IMG/VR virus record: IMGVR_UViG_3300045996_004166
Coordinates: 1 to 39,942 of that record
DNA: 39,942 bases
Source of the DNA: a virus
Strand: one strand, 5' to 3'
Shown in pieces: positions 29,892 to 37,516 of this stretch (position 1 is the stretch's first letter; every line of letters starts with the position of its first letter). The notes beneath the pieces were generated by a model. The model was given only the letters and a program-made list of their open reading frames with translations, was not told the origin of the DNA and ran no database searches. A program made the position numbers and the translations under genes.

Positions 29892-30088
29892 GCGGAACGC
29901 TGTGGCTGGGAGTGCCGAGGCGCGTGCTGCTGCCCGCCGCGATGCTGGCGCTGGGTATCGGCATCGGGCGCGCCTGGCAGTTCCGCCGCACGCTCGACGC
30001 GCGCGAGGACGCCGCGCGGTGGGAAGCGCTGGCCACGGCGCGCGCCGACATCCTTCGGGTGTGCCTCGACGTGCGGGCCGCCCGGTGA
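29888..30088 (+). CDS. small single-span membrane protein
   Basis: A 66-residue protein, ATG overlapping the previous stop. Residues 10-27 are hydrophobic (RRVLLPAAMLALGIGIGRAW), then a charged helix. It could be an anchored small protein. Function unknown. Confidence 0.55.
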   Translation: MSGTLWLGVPRRVLLPAAMLALGIGIGRAWQFRRTLDAREDAARWEALATARADILRVCLDVRAAR

Positions 30089-30291
30089 GCGCCGCGGCTG
30101 ACGACGCACGCGCGGCCGTGGAGGACGCCGACGCGCTGCTGAGGGACGCCAGCGACAACGACCGTGACGACAGCATGCGCATCCTCTCGGCGACGATGGC
30201 CTGCGCGATCCTGCTCCGCGTGCTGGTGCTGGACACCGTCCGCGAGTCGGGCGGAGGGGGCGTCGCCCCGTCGGATGCGGTACCCGCATGA
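30085..30291 (+). CDS. unknown small protein
   Basis: A 68-residue protein, GTG overlapping the previous stop (GTGA). Acidic helix (DDARAAVEDADALLRDASDNDRDDSM), then a hydrophobic stretch (ILSATMACAILLRVLVL) that could be a membrane or core helix. It is the last gene before the GGGCACG array. Confidence 0.5.
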   Translation: MSAAADDARAAVEDADALLRDASDNDRDDSMRILSATMACAILLRVLVLDTVRESGGGGVAPSDAVPA

Positions 30292-30300
30292 GCCGGCCAG

Positions 30301-30596
30301 CGTGCCCCGGGCACGGGCCGGGCACGGTCGGGCACGCTGGGCACGGTGTCCACAGGCACCGTGCCCCGTCAACGGGCACGCGGGGTTGCCGTCCAGTTGG
30401 CGCCGGGCACGGTCAAATCCCGCTCTTTCCGTCCATTCAGCGTGCCCCGGGCACGGTCGGGCACGCTGGGCACGGGGAGCGTGCCCGTCCAGTAACGGCG
30501 CCATTTTCAACGGTTTTACTGGACGGGCACGGTGGGTGTGCCCGAGCGTGCCCCGAAGAGCCGAAGCTAGGAAATACTTGACGGAACACCGTGCCC
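30301..30596. repeat. GGGCACG array (16 exact copies, both orientations)
   Basis: Forward GGGCACG at 30309, 30320, 30330, 30339, 30374, 30405, 30449, 30459, 30468 and 30525. Reverse CGTGCCC at 30301, 30360, 30441, 30480, 30547 and 30590, and variant TGTGCCC at 30537. Many forward copies follow each other by 9-11 bp (about one helical turn). The block from 30301 to 30346 is repeated with an 11-bp shortening at 30441-30475. Such spacing suggests cooperative protein binding on one face of the DNA. Confidence 0.85.
30480..30531. repeat. 16-bp inverted repeat in the array
   Basis: CGTGCCCGTCCAGTAA at 30480-30495 matches inverted at 30516-30531, with a 20-base spacer containing ATTTTCAACGG. The outer part is the GGGCACG motif, the inner GTCCAGT occurs again at 30391-30397. 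It could be the main initiator site or a cruciform. Confidence 0.7.
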
Positions 30597-30616
30597 GACC
30601 CCCGAAAACCAGCCCT

Positions 30617-30648
30617 GTGGCCCCCCCTATAGGGGGGGCGGGGGCCAC
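30617..30648. other. GC-rich hairpin pair with C7-TATA-G7 palindrome
   Basis: Perfect palindrome of seven C, TATA, seven G (30621-30638), overlapped by GTGGCCCCC (30617-30625) pairing with GGGGGCCAC (30640-30648). The two structures share bases, so they may be alternatives. There is no T-run after them. Role unknown; it lies between the repeat array and the ParB-like gene. Confidence 0.55.
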
Positions 30649-30846
30649 GGACTGAGGGGCGCGGGGGTCCAGCACGGCCCATCAGGGGGGGAAGGAGCGA
30701 CAGCCGCACGGTCGACGCGAGCCGCGCGACGCCTCCAGGCTGGCAGGGGGGGGATGGGGGGGTCGAAAGTCCAGACGCTCGACAGCCGGGACCGCGCGTC
30801 CAGTCAGACGTATGCGCCCGCAAGTTTTGATAGGGGGGGGTTCGCC

Positions 30847-31458
30847 ATGGCGGGGAGAGGTCGATCGAAGGCGCAGGCGCCCGCGGGCGGCGTGCGGATA
30901 CTGAACCAGGAGACGGTGCTGGTCTCGGTAGACGCGGTGCGCCCGCACCCGCGGAACGTGAACGAGGGCGACCGCGCGGCGATCCGTGAGTCGCTGAAGG
31001 AGAACGGATTCTGGGGCTCGCTCATCGTGCAGCGATCCACCGGCTACATCCTCGCCGGCAAACACCGCTGGGAGGAGGCGACGGCCGCCGGCTACGCCGA
31101 GCTGCCGGTGACCTACGTGGACGTGGACGACGCGACCGCGCTCCGGATCATGCTGGCCGACAACCGCACCGGGCGCCTCGGCGCGGACGACGACGCGGCG
31201 CTCGCGGCGCTGCTCCAGGAGATCGCCGCCGACGCCGGCACGCTGGCCGGGACGGCGTTCGACGATGACTCGCTCGCGGTGCTGCTGAAGAGCCTGGAGC
31301 CGCCGCCCCCACCGCCACCGCCCGAGGAGCCGGGCGGGAAGGACAACTACGTGGAGCAGTACGGCGTGGTGGTGGTGTGCGCGAACGCGGCCGACCAGGC
31401 GGCGACGTACGAGCGCCTCCGTGGCGAGGGCTTCAACTGCAAGGTGGTGACGACGTGA
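30847..31458 (+). CDS. ParB-like (ParB/Srx fold) protein
   Basis: A 203-residue protein from ATG 30847 (an upstream in-frame ATG at 30754 is possible but lies in the G-run). Motifs: VSVDAVRPHPRNVNEGDRAAIRESLKENGFWGSLIVQ, then GYILAGKHRWEEATAAGYAELPVTYVDVDDATALRIMLADNRTG. The 'GxxR' type motif (AGKHRWEEA) and the 'ADNR' motif are typical of phage ParB-like proteins, which bind CTP or cut DNA in known members. A proline run precedes the last 40 residues. It may act on the adjacent GGGCACG array. Confidence 0.85.
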   Translation: MAGRGRSKAQAPAGGVRILNQETVLVSVDAVRPHPRNVNEGDRAAIRESLKENGFWGSLIVQRSTGYILAGKHRWEEATAAGYAELPVTYVDVDDATALRIMLADNRTGRLGADDDAALAALLQEIAADAGTLAGTAFDDDSLAVLLKSLEPPPPPPPPEEPGGKDNYVEQYGVVVVCANAADQAATYERLRGEGFNCKVVTT

Positions 31459-32342
31459 GAGTCGAGGTCCACAACCGCTGCAGCGACTTCGAGAGCTTCC
31501 GGGCCGCCAGCGTCAAGAGCCTCTTCAACGTCGAGGCCGGCTGCAACTTCGACCTGGTGGCGGAGCTGCCGGTGGAGGCGGAGCCCTGGTCGCTGGGCGT
31601 GATCGTCGGCCCATCCGGCAGCGGCAAGACGTCGCTGGGCCGCCAGCTCTTCGGGCCCGACGCCATGTGGGCGCCGGCGTGGCCAGGCGACCGCCCGCTG
31701 GTGGACGCAATCGCGCCGGACAGCGACTTCAACGACGTGACCGCGGCGCTCTCCGCGGTGGGCCTGGGCTCCGTCCCCGCCTGGCTTCGCCCCTTCCCCG
31801 TGCTCTCGAACGGCGAGCAGTTCCGCGCGAACCTCGCGCGCCTGGTGTGCGAGGCGCCGGAGCGCGTGGTGGTGGACGAGTTCACCAGCGTCGTCGATCG
31901 ACAGATCGCGAAGGTGGGGGCGCTCGCGTTCCAGAAGGCATGGCGCCGCACGCCCGGGCAGTGCGTCCTCCTGTCCTGCCACTTCGACGTCCTCGACTGG
32001 CTGGAGCCGGATTGGGTGTTCGACACGGCCAAGGGGGAGTTCCTGCGCGGGAGGGGGCTTTGGCGACGGCCCCGGATTGAGCTCGAAGTTCTCGAGACGA
32101 ACTGGAGTGCGTGGCCGCTGTTTGAGCCGCATCACTATCTGAAGCTCCCGCGGATGCCGTGCTCGACCTGCTACGTCGGGCTGGTCGACGGGGAGCCGGT
32201 CGCGCACCTCGCGGTCAGCTCCAAGACGCCTGGTGGTGATGCCCGAGTGGCAGGGCGCGGGGGTGGGGATGCGCTTTCCTCAACCACATCGCCCAGCGGT
32301 ACCTCGACGGGGAGGGGCGGCTGTGGATCGGGCGCCGGCTGA
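31455..32342 (+). CDS. ABC-type ATPase with broken GNAT extension, first part
   Basis: A 295-residue frame, GTG overlapping the previous stop. Walker A GPSGSGKT (52-59), signature LSNGEQ (117-122), Walker B RVVVDE (137-142): a full ABC ATPase. It then runs into a GNAT-like start (LFEPHHYLKLPRMP, YVGLVDGEPVAHLAVSS). After about base 32223 the frame loses sense and stops at 32342. The acetyltransferase part continues in two other frames (see the fused call). This ATPase-acetyltransferase fusion is a known conserved architecture (COG2401). Confidence 0.85.
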   Translation: MRVEVHNRCSDFESFRAASVKSLFNVEAGCNFDLVAELPVEAEPWSLGVIVGPSGSGKTSLGRQLFGPDAMWAPAWPGDRPLVDAIAPDSDFNDVTAALSAVGLGSVPAWLRPFPVLSNGEQFRANLARLVCEAPERVVVDEFTSVVDRQIAKVGALAFQKAWRRTPGQCVLLSCHFDVLDWLEPDWVFDTAKGEFLRGRGLWRRPRIELEVLETNWSAWPLFEPHHYLKLPRMPCSTCYVGLVDGEPVAHLAVSSKTPGGDARVAGRGGGDALSSTTSPSGTSTGRGGCGSGAG

Positions 32343-32575
32343 ACACCCTGTTTCACACCTCGCACCCGGGGCTGGCGGCGGCGCTCCGGCGCGACCCGAA
32401 GTGGCGACAGGTCAGCGCGGTCCTGCATGGGTCGAACAAGGCCGCGAGCGCGCGCTCCATCAACCGCTCCACGCGGGCGCGGGTGAAGTCGCGGGGTGAG
32501 CAGGCAGGGTACGGCGGGCACTTCCGCGCGGTGCAGGGATTCCGGTACGTGGGCGAGAGGAGGCCGGGGTGCTGA
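31455..32575 (+). pseudogene. ABC ATPase-GNAT fusion gene, interrupted by two +1 frameshifts
   Basis: Restoring two single-base excesses gives one continuous protein of about 372 residues. After SSKT (about 32223-32230, one extra C) the frame continues as LVVMPEWQGAGVGMRF, and after that (TTT at about 32267-32269, one extra T) as LNHIAQRYLDGEGRLWIGRRLNTLFHTS up to GERRPGC and TGA at 32573. VVMPEWQGAGVG is the acetyl-CoA loop of GNAT enzymes. Either the gene is decayed, or the two indels are sequencing errors, or frameshifting occurs. Confidence 0.8.
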
Positions 32576-33084
32576 AGGTCTACGTGTACGGCCGGTCCAC
32601 GACTCCCGCGGTCGCGGTGTCGATCGAGGCGGTGCGCGCCGCCCGCGCCGTCCTGGTCGACGAGCCGGCGGCCGCGGACGTGGCGGTCGCGCCGCTCCTC
32701 ACCCGCACGCTCGCGCCGGAAGAGTACGCGGCGCCATGGCTGGGGACGCTGATCTTCCACCCCTCGCTGCTCCCGCGCCACCGCGGCCGCGACGCCATCC
32801 GCTGGGCCCTCTCCCAGGGCGAGACGTACACCGGCGCGACGTGGTTCTGGGCGGCCGAGGGGCTGGACACCGGCGACATCTGCGAGCAGGAGGTGCTGGA
32901 GATCCAGCCGAGCGAGCGCCCGCGCGAGTTCTACGAGCGCGCCGTCGTGCCCGCCTGCGGACGGCTGCTCCTCCTCATCCTCGCCGACCTGCAGGCGGGG
33001 CACGTCCGGCGCCGGCCGCAGCGTGAGGAAGCAGCTACGTACGAGCCGCCGTTCCCGCGCGCGGCCGCGGCGGCGGCCGGCTGA
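32569..33084 (+). CDS. formyltransferase-family protein
   Basis: A 171-residue protein, GTG overlapping the upstream gene's end. It carries the formyltransferase core: GTLIFHPSLLPRHRGRDAIRWALSQGETYTGATWFWAAEGLDTGDI, with His64, the SLLPRHRG loop and Asp100. The Asn two before the His, part of the usual catalytic trio, is Ile here. Family members transfer a formyl group from 10-formyl-tetrahydrofolate. Substrate unknown; with the ATPase-GNAT and ParB-like genes it may modify phage DNA bases. That is inference. Confidence 0.8.
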   Translation: MLKVYVYGRSTTPAVAVSIEAVRAARAVLVDEPAAADVAVAPLLTRTLAPEEYAAPWLGTLIFHPSLLPRHRGRDAIRWALSQGETYTGATWFWAAEGLDTGDICEQEVLEIQPSERPREFYERAVVPACGRLLLLILADLQAGHVRRRPQREEAATYEPPFPRAAAAAAG

Positions 33085-33569
33085 TGGGACACCGCGGGCC
33101 CCCGCCGGAGCCGACCCGGCTGAAGCTCCTGAAGGGGAATCCCGGCAAGCGGGCGCTGAACGATGCGGAGCCGCAGCCGCCTGCGAAGGCGCCGCCCTGT
33201 CCCCCGGAGCTGAGTGACCTGGCGAAGAAGGAGTGGCGGAGGATTTCCCGCCTGCTGCTGGAGCTCGGTCTGCTCACCGAGATTGACCGCGCGGCGCTCG
33301 CGGGCTACTGCGACGCGTACGCGACGTGGATCAAATCGGGTGAGGAGCTGCAGCGCACGCCGCTGGTGATCATTTACAAGGGCCTGCCGATGCAGTCGCC
33401 GTACGTGGCGATCCACAACGCCGCCGGGAAGCAGATGCTCCAGTACCTCCAGCAGTTCGGGTTGAGCCCCAGCTCGCGCTCGCGCGTGAGAGTGGATAAG
33501 CCCGAAGCCGCCGACGAGCTCGACGAGATCCTGGCGCGGGGGAGGAAGCGTGGCAGGCGGTCCGCGTGA
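33084..33569 (+). CDS. terS: terminase small subunit (P27 family)
   Basis: A 161-residue protein, ATG sharing a base with the previous stop (TGATG). The start RGPPPEPTRLKLLKGNPGKRALNDAEPQPPAKAPPCPPELSDLAKKEWRRI is the P27-type small terminase signature. Then helices (LLLELGLLTEIDRAALAGYCDAYATWIKSGEEL) and a basic tail (ILARGRKRGRRSA). It recognises phage DNA at pac or cos and hands it to the large subunit. The large subunit starts within its 3' end (20-bp overlap). Confidence 0.93.
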   Translation: MGHRGPPPEPTRLKLLKGNPGKRALNDAEPQPPAKAPPCPPELSDLAKKEWRRISRLLLELGLLTEIDRAALAGYCDAYATWIKSGEELQRTPLVIIYKGLPMQSPYVAIHNAAGKQMLQYLQQFGLSPSSRSRVRVDKPEAADELDEILARGRKRGRRSA

Positions 33570-35271
33570 TCCGACGACCGCCTACGCGCGGAAGGTGGTG
33601 GCCGGGAAGATCCTCGCCGGCCGACTCGTGCGCCTGGCGTGCGAGCGTCACCTTCGCGACCTACAGCACGGTGAGCTGCGCGGGCTCCACTTCGACGTCG
33701 AGGAGGCGCAGGCCGCAATCGACTTCTTCGGCCTCCTCACCCTCCCCGAGACCGAGGGTGAGCCGTTTGACCTGGAGCCCTTCCAGCAGTTCATCGTCGG
33801 GAGCCTGTTCGGGTGGATGGGGCCGGACGGGTACCGGCGTTTCCGCATCGCGTACGTCGAGATCGGGAAGGGGAACGGCAAGTCACCGCTCGCGGGGGGG
33901 ATCGGGCTGCGCGGCTTGGTGGCGGATGAGGAGAGGGGCGCACAGGTCTACTCCGCCGCCACAACGCGGGACCAGGCGAAGATCGTCTTCAGCGACGCCG
34001 AGCAGATGGCGCAGGGTTCACCCGCGCTTGCGCGCCGGCTGGTCTTCACGGTCAACAACATCGCGCATCCAGAGTCCAACTCCTTCTTCCGGCCGGTGTC
34101 TTCCGAAGCGCGGGGGCTCGACGGTAAGCGGGTGCATATCGCGCTGATCGACGAGCTGCACGAACACCCGTCCGCCCTGGTGGTGGACAAGATGCGCGCG
34201 GGCACGAAGGGGCGCCGCCAGGCGCTCATCTTCGAGATCACCAACTCCGGCTACGACCGCAACTCAGTGTGTTACCAGCACCACGATTACAGCGTGAAGG
34301 TGCTGGAGGGGGTGCTGGAGAACGACGCTTGGTTCGCGTACGTCTGCCAGCTCGACCCGTGCGAGGCCTGCCGCAACGAGGGGAAGACGCAGCCCAGCGA
34401 CGACTGCGGCGAGTGCGACGACTGGCGCGACGAGGCGACCTGGGAGAAGGCGAATCCCTGCCTCGACGTGAGCGTCACGCGCAAGTACCTGCGCGAGCAG
34501 GTGACCGAGGCGGAGGGGATGCCCGGTAAGGAGAACATCGTCCGCCGGCTGAACTTCTGTCAGTGGACGGAGCAGGCGCAGCGGTGGCTCTCGATGGAGC
34601 TGTGGGACGCGAACGGATCCACGCCGCGGCGCCTCAATGGTCGCCGGTGCTGGGCAGGGATGGACCTGGCGTCCAGCGACGACATCGCGGCGTTCGTGAT
34701 GGTGTTCCCGGGGTTCGAGGGCGAGGAGGAGTACTTCGACCTGCTCTGCAAGTTCTGGATTCCCCAGGACAACATCCAGAAGCGCGTGAGGAAGGACCGC
34801 GTGCCCTACGACGTGTGGGTTCGGCAGGGGCTGATCACCGCTACCGAGGGCGACGTGATCGACTACGATACGATCCGGGCCGACATCAACGGACTGAGCG
34901 AACTGTACCAGATCGAGGAGATCGCGTTCGACCGATGGGGCGCGCTCGACATCACGGCGAAACTCACGCAGGACGGGTTCACGGTGGTGCCGCACGGGCA
35001 AGGGTTCGGCTCGATGGCAGCGCCGACCAAGGAGTTCGGGACCGCCGTCAAGCGTCGCCGCCTCCGCCACGGAGGCAACCCCGTGCTCCGCTGGATGGCG
35101 AGCAACACTGCCGTGGAGACGAACGCGGCCGGGGATCAGAAGCCGTCGAAGGAGCGTTCTACGGAGAAGATCGACGGGATACCCGCCGCGATCATGGGGC
35201 TCGGCCGAGCAGTCATTGCGCCGAAGAAGAAGAAGTCCGTCTACGCCACCCGGGGGCTGCAATCGCTATGA
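33550..35271 (+). CDS. terL: terminase large subunit
   Basis: A 573-residue protein, GTG start overlapping the small subunit. ATPase motifs: Walker A-like EIGKGNGKS (104-112), Walker B HIALIDE (195-201) with ELHEHPSALVVDKM after it. A cysteine cluster (CEACRNEGKTQPSDDCGEC) lies between. The nuclease part has WAGMDLASSDD and EEIAFDRWGA with acidic metal ligands. It matches the HK97-type terminase family. It packages DNA into the prohead through the portal. The packaging strategy cannot be told from the sequence alone. Confidence 0.95.
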   Translation: MAGGPRDPTTAYARKVVAGKILAGRLVRLACERHLRDLQHGELRGLHFDVEEAQAAIDFFGLLTLPETEGEPFDLEPFQQFIVGSLFGWMGPDGYRRFRIAYVEIGKGNGKSPLAGGIGLRGLVADEERGAQVYSAATTRDQAKIVFSDAEQMAQGSPALARRLVFTVNNIAHPESNSFFRPVSSEARGLDGKRVHIALIDELHEHPSALVVDKMRAGTKGRRQALIFEITNSGYDRNSVCYQHHDYSVKVLEGVLENDAWFAYVCQLDPCEACRNEGKTQPSDDCGECDDWRDEATWEKANPCLDVSVTRKYLREQVTEAEGMPGKENIVRRLNFCQWTEQAQRWLSMELWDANGSTPRRLNGRRCWAGMDLASSDDIAAFVMVFPGFEGEEEYFDLLCKFWIPQDNIQKRVRKDRVPYDVWVRQGLITATEGDVIDYDTIRADINGLSELYQIEEIAFDRWGALDITAKLTQDGFTVVPHGQGFGSMAAPTKEFGTAVKRRRLRHGGNPVLRWMASNTAVETNAAGDQKPSKERSTEKIDGIPAAIMGLGRAVIAPKKKKSVYATRGLQSL

Positions 35272-35459
35272 CCGACACTGACTCGCCGCCGCCGCCGCCG
35301 CGGCCGCTGGCCCGCCTCATGGCCGCGCTCGACCTGCGAGACTGCCTCTTCTTCGGCGGCCTGCTGATGGCGGCGGTGGGGGTCGCCTGGCTGTACCATC
35401 CCGCCGCGGCGCTGATCGCCGTCGGCTCCGTTCTGGCCTTCGTCGCGAAGAGGGGGTGA
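35268..35459 (+). CDS. small membrane protein between terminase and portal
   Basis: A 63-residue protein, ATG overlapping the terminase stop. Proline-rich start (SPPPPPRPLARL), then two hydrophobic stretches (CLFFGGLLMAAVGVAWLY and AAALIAVGSVLAFVA) ending in KRG. Such small membrane proteins are common between terminase and portal genes. Function unknown. Confidence 0.65.
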   Translation: MTDTDSPPPPPRPLARLMAALDLRDCLFFGGLLMAAVGVAWLYHPAAALIAVGSVLAFVAKRG

Positions 35460-35462
35460 CGC

Positions 35463-37505
35463 ATGGGACTTCTCGACACCCTGGAGCGGCGCGCACCCGC
35501 GCACCCGCGCGGGGAGCGGCGGAGCGGCCAGACGCAGCTCCTCTCGGAAGAGCCGCAGAGTTGGTTCCTGAAGGCGGTCAACGCGCGGCCCAGCAACACG
35601 GGTGTGCAGGTCGACTCCTTCACCGCGCTCAACATGGTGACGGTGCACGCCTGCGTGGAGCTGATCGGCGGGACGCTGGGGAGCGCGCCGCTGGTCACCT
35701 ACCAGCGCAGCGGCACGGCCCGCAGCCGTGCGTACGACCACCCCAGCTACAACCGCCTCCATGACCGGCCGAATCCGGAAGTCTCGGCGGCGGTGCTGTA
35801 CGAGATGCTGCAGGCGCACGCGCTGCTGTGGGGGCGGGCCTACGCCGAGATCGAGTTCGACCAGGCCGGCCGCTTCCTCGCGCTCTGGCCCCTGCTCCCC
35901 GGGCGGACGTACGCCAGGCGCCGGGGCGGGGTGAAGGAGTACGTGACCACCCTTCCCAACGGTCAGCAGGTGGCCCTGCCCGCGGACAAGGTGCTCCACA
36001 TTCGCGGCCTCAGCCTGCGCATGCTGGACGCCGACGACCCGATCCACCGCGCTCGCGAAGCGATCGGCCTGGGCCTCGCGGCGGAGGAGTCGGCCGCCCG
36101 GTTCTTCGCCAACGGCCAGCAGTCCACGGGCGTGCTCACGCACCCGCAGGAGCTGGAGCCCGAAACGCGGGACGCGCTCCGAGAGCAGTGGCAGGAGATG
36201 CACTCCGGGCTGGAGAACGCGCACCGCGTCGCCATCCTCGAGGAGGGGATGGACTGGAAGAAGATCGGCGTCGACCCCGGCGCCGCGCAGTTGCTGGAGA
36301 GCCGGCAGTTCTCGGTGAAGGAGATCGCCCGCTTCTTCCGCGTCCCGCCGCACATGGTCGGCGACTCGGAGGGCTCCACGTCGTGGGGGACCGGGATCGA
36401 GCAGCAGACTATCGGGTTCCTCACCTACACCATGCTGCGCTGGTTCACCCGCTGGCAGCAGGAGATCAACCACCAGCTTTTCAGCGAGCGCGAGCGCGGG
36501 CGCTTCTTCACGGAGTTCTTGCTCGCCGGGCTCGCCCGGGGCGACCAGAAGTCGCGCGCCGAGTTCCTGGAGATCCAGCGCCGGAACGGGGTGATTAATG
36601 CCGACGAATGGCGCGAGTTCGAGAACATGAACCCGCAGGCCGGCGGGCAGGGCCGCACCTACTGGATGCCGGTCAACATGATGCCCGCCGACCAGGTGCT
36701 CGACCCCGGCGGCGAAGACGCTCCCCCCACGCCGGCGCCCGCGGGGCCCCCCGCTTCCCGGGCCCTCCCGCATGGGCGGGAGCAGCGGTCGCTCTCCGCG
36801 CGCCGCCGGTTGCGGCAGAACCACGAGCGGCTGTTCCGCGACGCCGGCGAGCGCATCGTGAAGCGGGAGGCGAGCGGTGTCCGCGCGGTGGTGAGGAAGT
36901 GGGCGGCCGCTCGGACGAAGGGCGATCTGGTCGCGGCGCTCGAGCGCTTCTACCGCGAGCACGGGGAGTACGTTCGGCGCACCATCCTCCCCCCGGTGAC
37001 GGCGCTCGCCGCGGCAGTGCAGGACGTGATCACCGACGAGATGGACGCGGGCGCCGACATCTCCGCGCAGATCGAGCGGTTCGCGGCGGAGTACGCGGCC
37101 GCCTTCCGCACGCGGCACACCGGCTCCGCCCTCGGCCAGCTCCGCCAGATCATCGACGCCGCCGAAGCCGAGGCGATGGAGGCCGAGCTGGAGGAGCGCC
37201 TCGGCGAGTGGGAAGAGGGGACACCGGAGAAGATCGGCCGCAGGGAGGTGGTGCGCACGGTGAACGCCGTGGCCCGCGTCGCCTACGTGCTGGTGGGCGT
37301 CCAGACGCTGCGCTGGGTGACCAGCGGCGAGGCGTGCGCGATCTGCACCTCCCTCGACGGCAGGGAGGTTTCGGCCAGCCGGTCGTTCGTCGCGGCCGGC
37401 GACACCGTGGAGGGCGGCGAGGACCAGGAGCCCATCACGGTGGAGCACGACGTATCCCACCCGCCGCTGCACGACGGGTGCACCTGCGACCTTGTTCCCG
37501 CCTGA
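35463..37505 (+). CDS. portal protein fused to a MuF-like domain
   Basis: A 680-residue protein. Residues 20-420 are an HK97-type portal: VQVDSFTALNMVTVHACVELIGGTLGSAPLVTY, LHDRPNPEVSAAVLYEML, ALWPLLPGRTYAR, then EIARFFRVPPHMVGDSEGSTSWGTGIEQQ. A proline-rich linker (about 420-450) leads to a helical region and a C-terminal Mu gpF-like part: SGEACAICTSLDGREV, PPLHDGCTCDLVPA (end) with CxxC and CTC cysteines. Normal portals stop near 400-450 residues. The fusion combines portal and head-completion or injected-protein functions. Confidence 0.9.
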   Translation: MGLLDTLERRAPAHPRGERRSGQTQLLSEEPQSWFLKAVNARPSNTGVQVDSFTALNMVTVHACVELIGGTLGSAPLVTYQRSGTARSRAYDHPSYNRLHDRPNPEVSAAVLYEMLQAHALLWGRAYAEIEFDQAGRFLALWPLLPGRTYARRRGGVKEYVTTLPNGQQVALPADKVLHIRGLSLRMLDADDPIHRAREAIGLGLAAEESAARFFANGQQSTGVLTHPQELEPETRDALREQWQEMHSGLENAHRVAILEEGMDWKKIGVDPGAAQLLESRQFSVKEIARFFRVPPHMVGDSEGSTSWGTGIEQQTIGFLTYTMLRWFTRWQQEINHQLFSERERGRFFTEFLLAGLARGDQKSRAEFLEIQRRNGVINADEWREFENMNPQAGGQGRTYWMPVNMMPADQVLDPGGEDAPPTPAPAGPPASRALPHGREQRSLSARRRLRQNHERLFRDAGERIVKREASGVRAVVRKWAAARTKGDLVAALERFYREHGEYVRRTILPPVTALAAAVQDVITDEMDAGADISAQIERFAAEYAAAFRTRHTGSALGQLRQIIDAAEAEAMEAELEERLGEWEEGTPEKIGRREVVRTVNAVARVAYVLVGVQTLRWVTSGEACAICTSLDGREVSASRSFVAAGDTVEGGEDQEPITVEHDVSHPPLHDGCTCDLVPA

Positions 37506-37516
37506 AGGAGGCCACG

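Larger units (their letters stand above)
30292..30846. other. non-coding repeat-rich region (candidate origin, centromere or operator array)
   Basis: A 555-bp gap with no convincing gene. Bases 30301-30596 carry 16 exact copies of GGGCACG/CGTGCCC and one TGTGCCC variant. Inside lies a 16-bp inverted repeat (30480-30495 with 30516-30531) whose 20-base spacer is relatively AT-rich for this genome. Next, 30617-30648 has overlapping GC hairpins around C7-TATA-G7. From 30650 to 30846 I see G-runs and no further signal. It sits just before the ParB-like gene. Confidence 0.75.

Noticed and set aside
30301-30596. A CRISPR array.
   Set aside because: Repeats are 7 bases, in both orientations and irregularly spaced; there are no spacers of constant length.
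30164-30655. Frames through the GGGCACG array.
   Set aside because: Their repeated peptides come from the DNA repeats, and the neighbouring gene ends at 30291.
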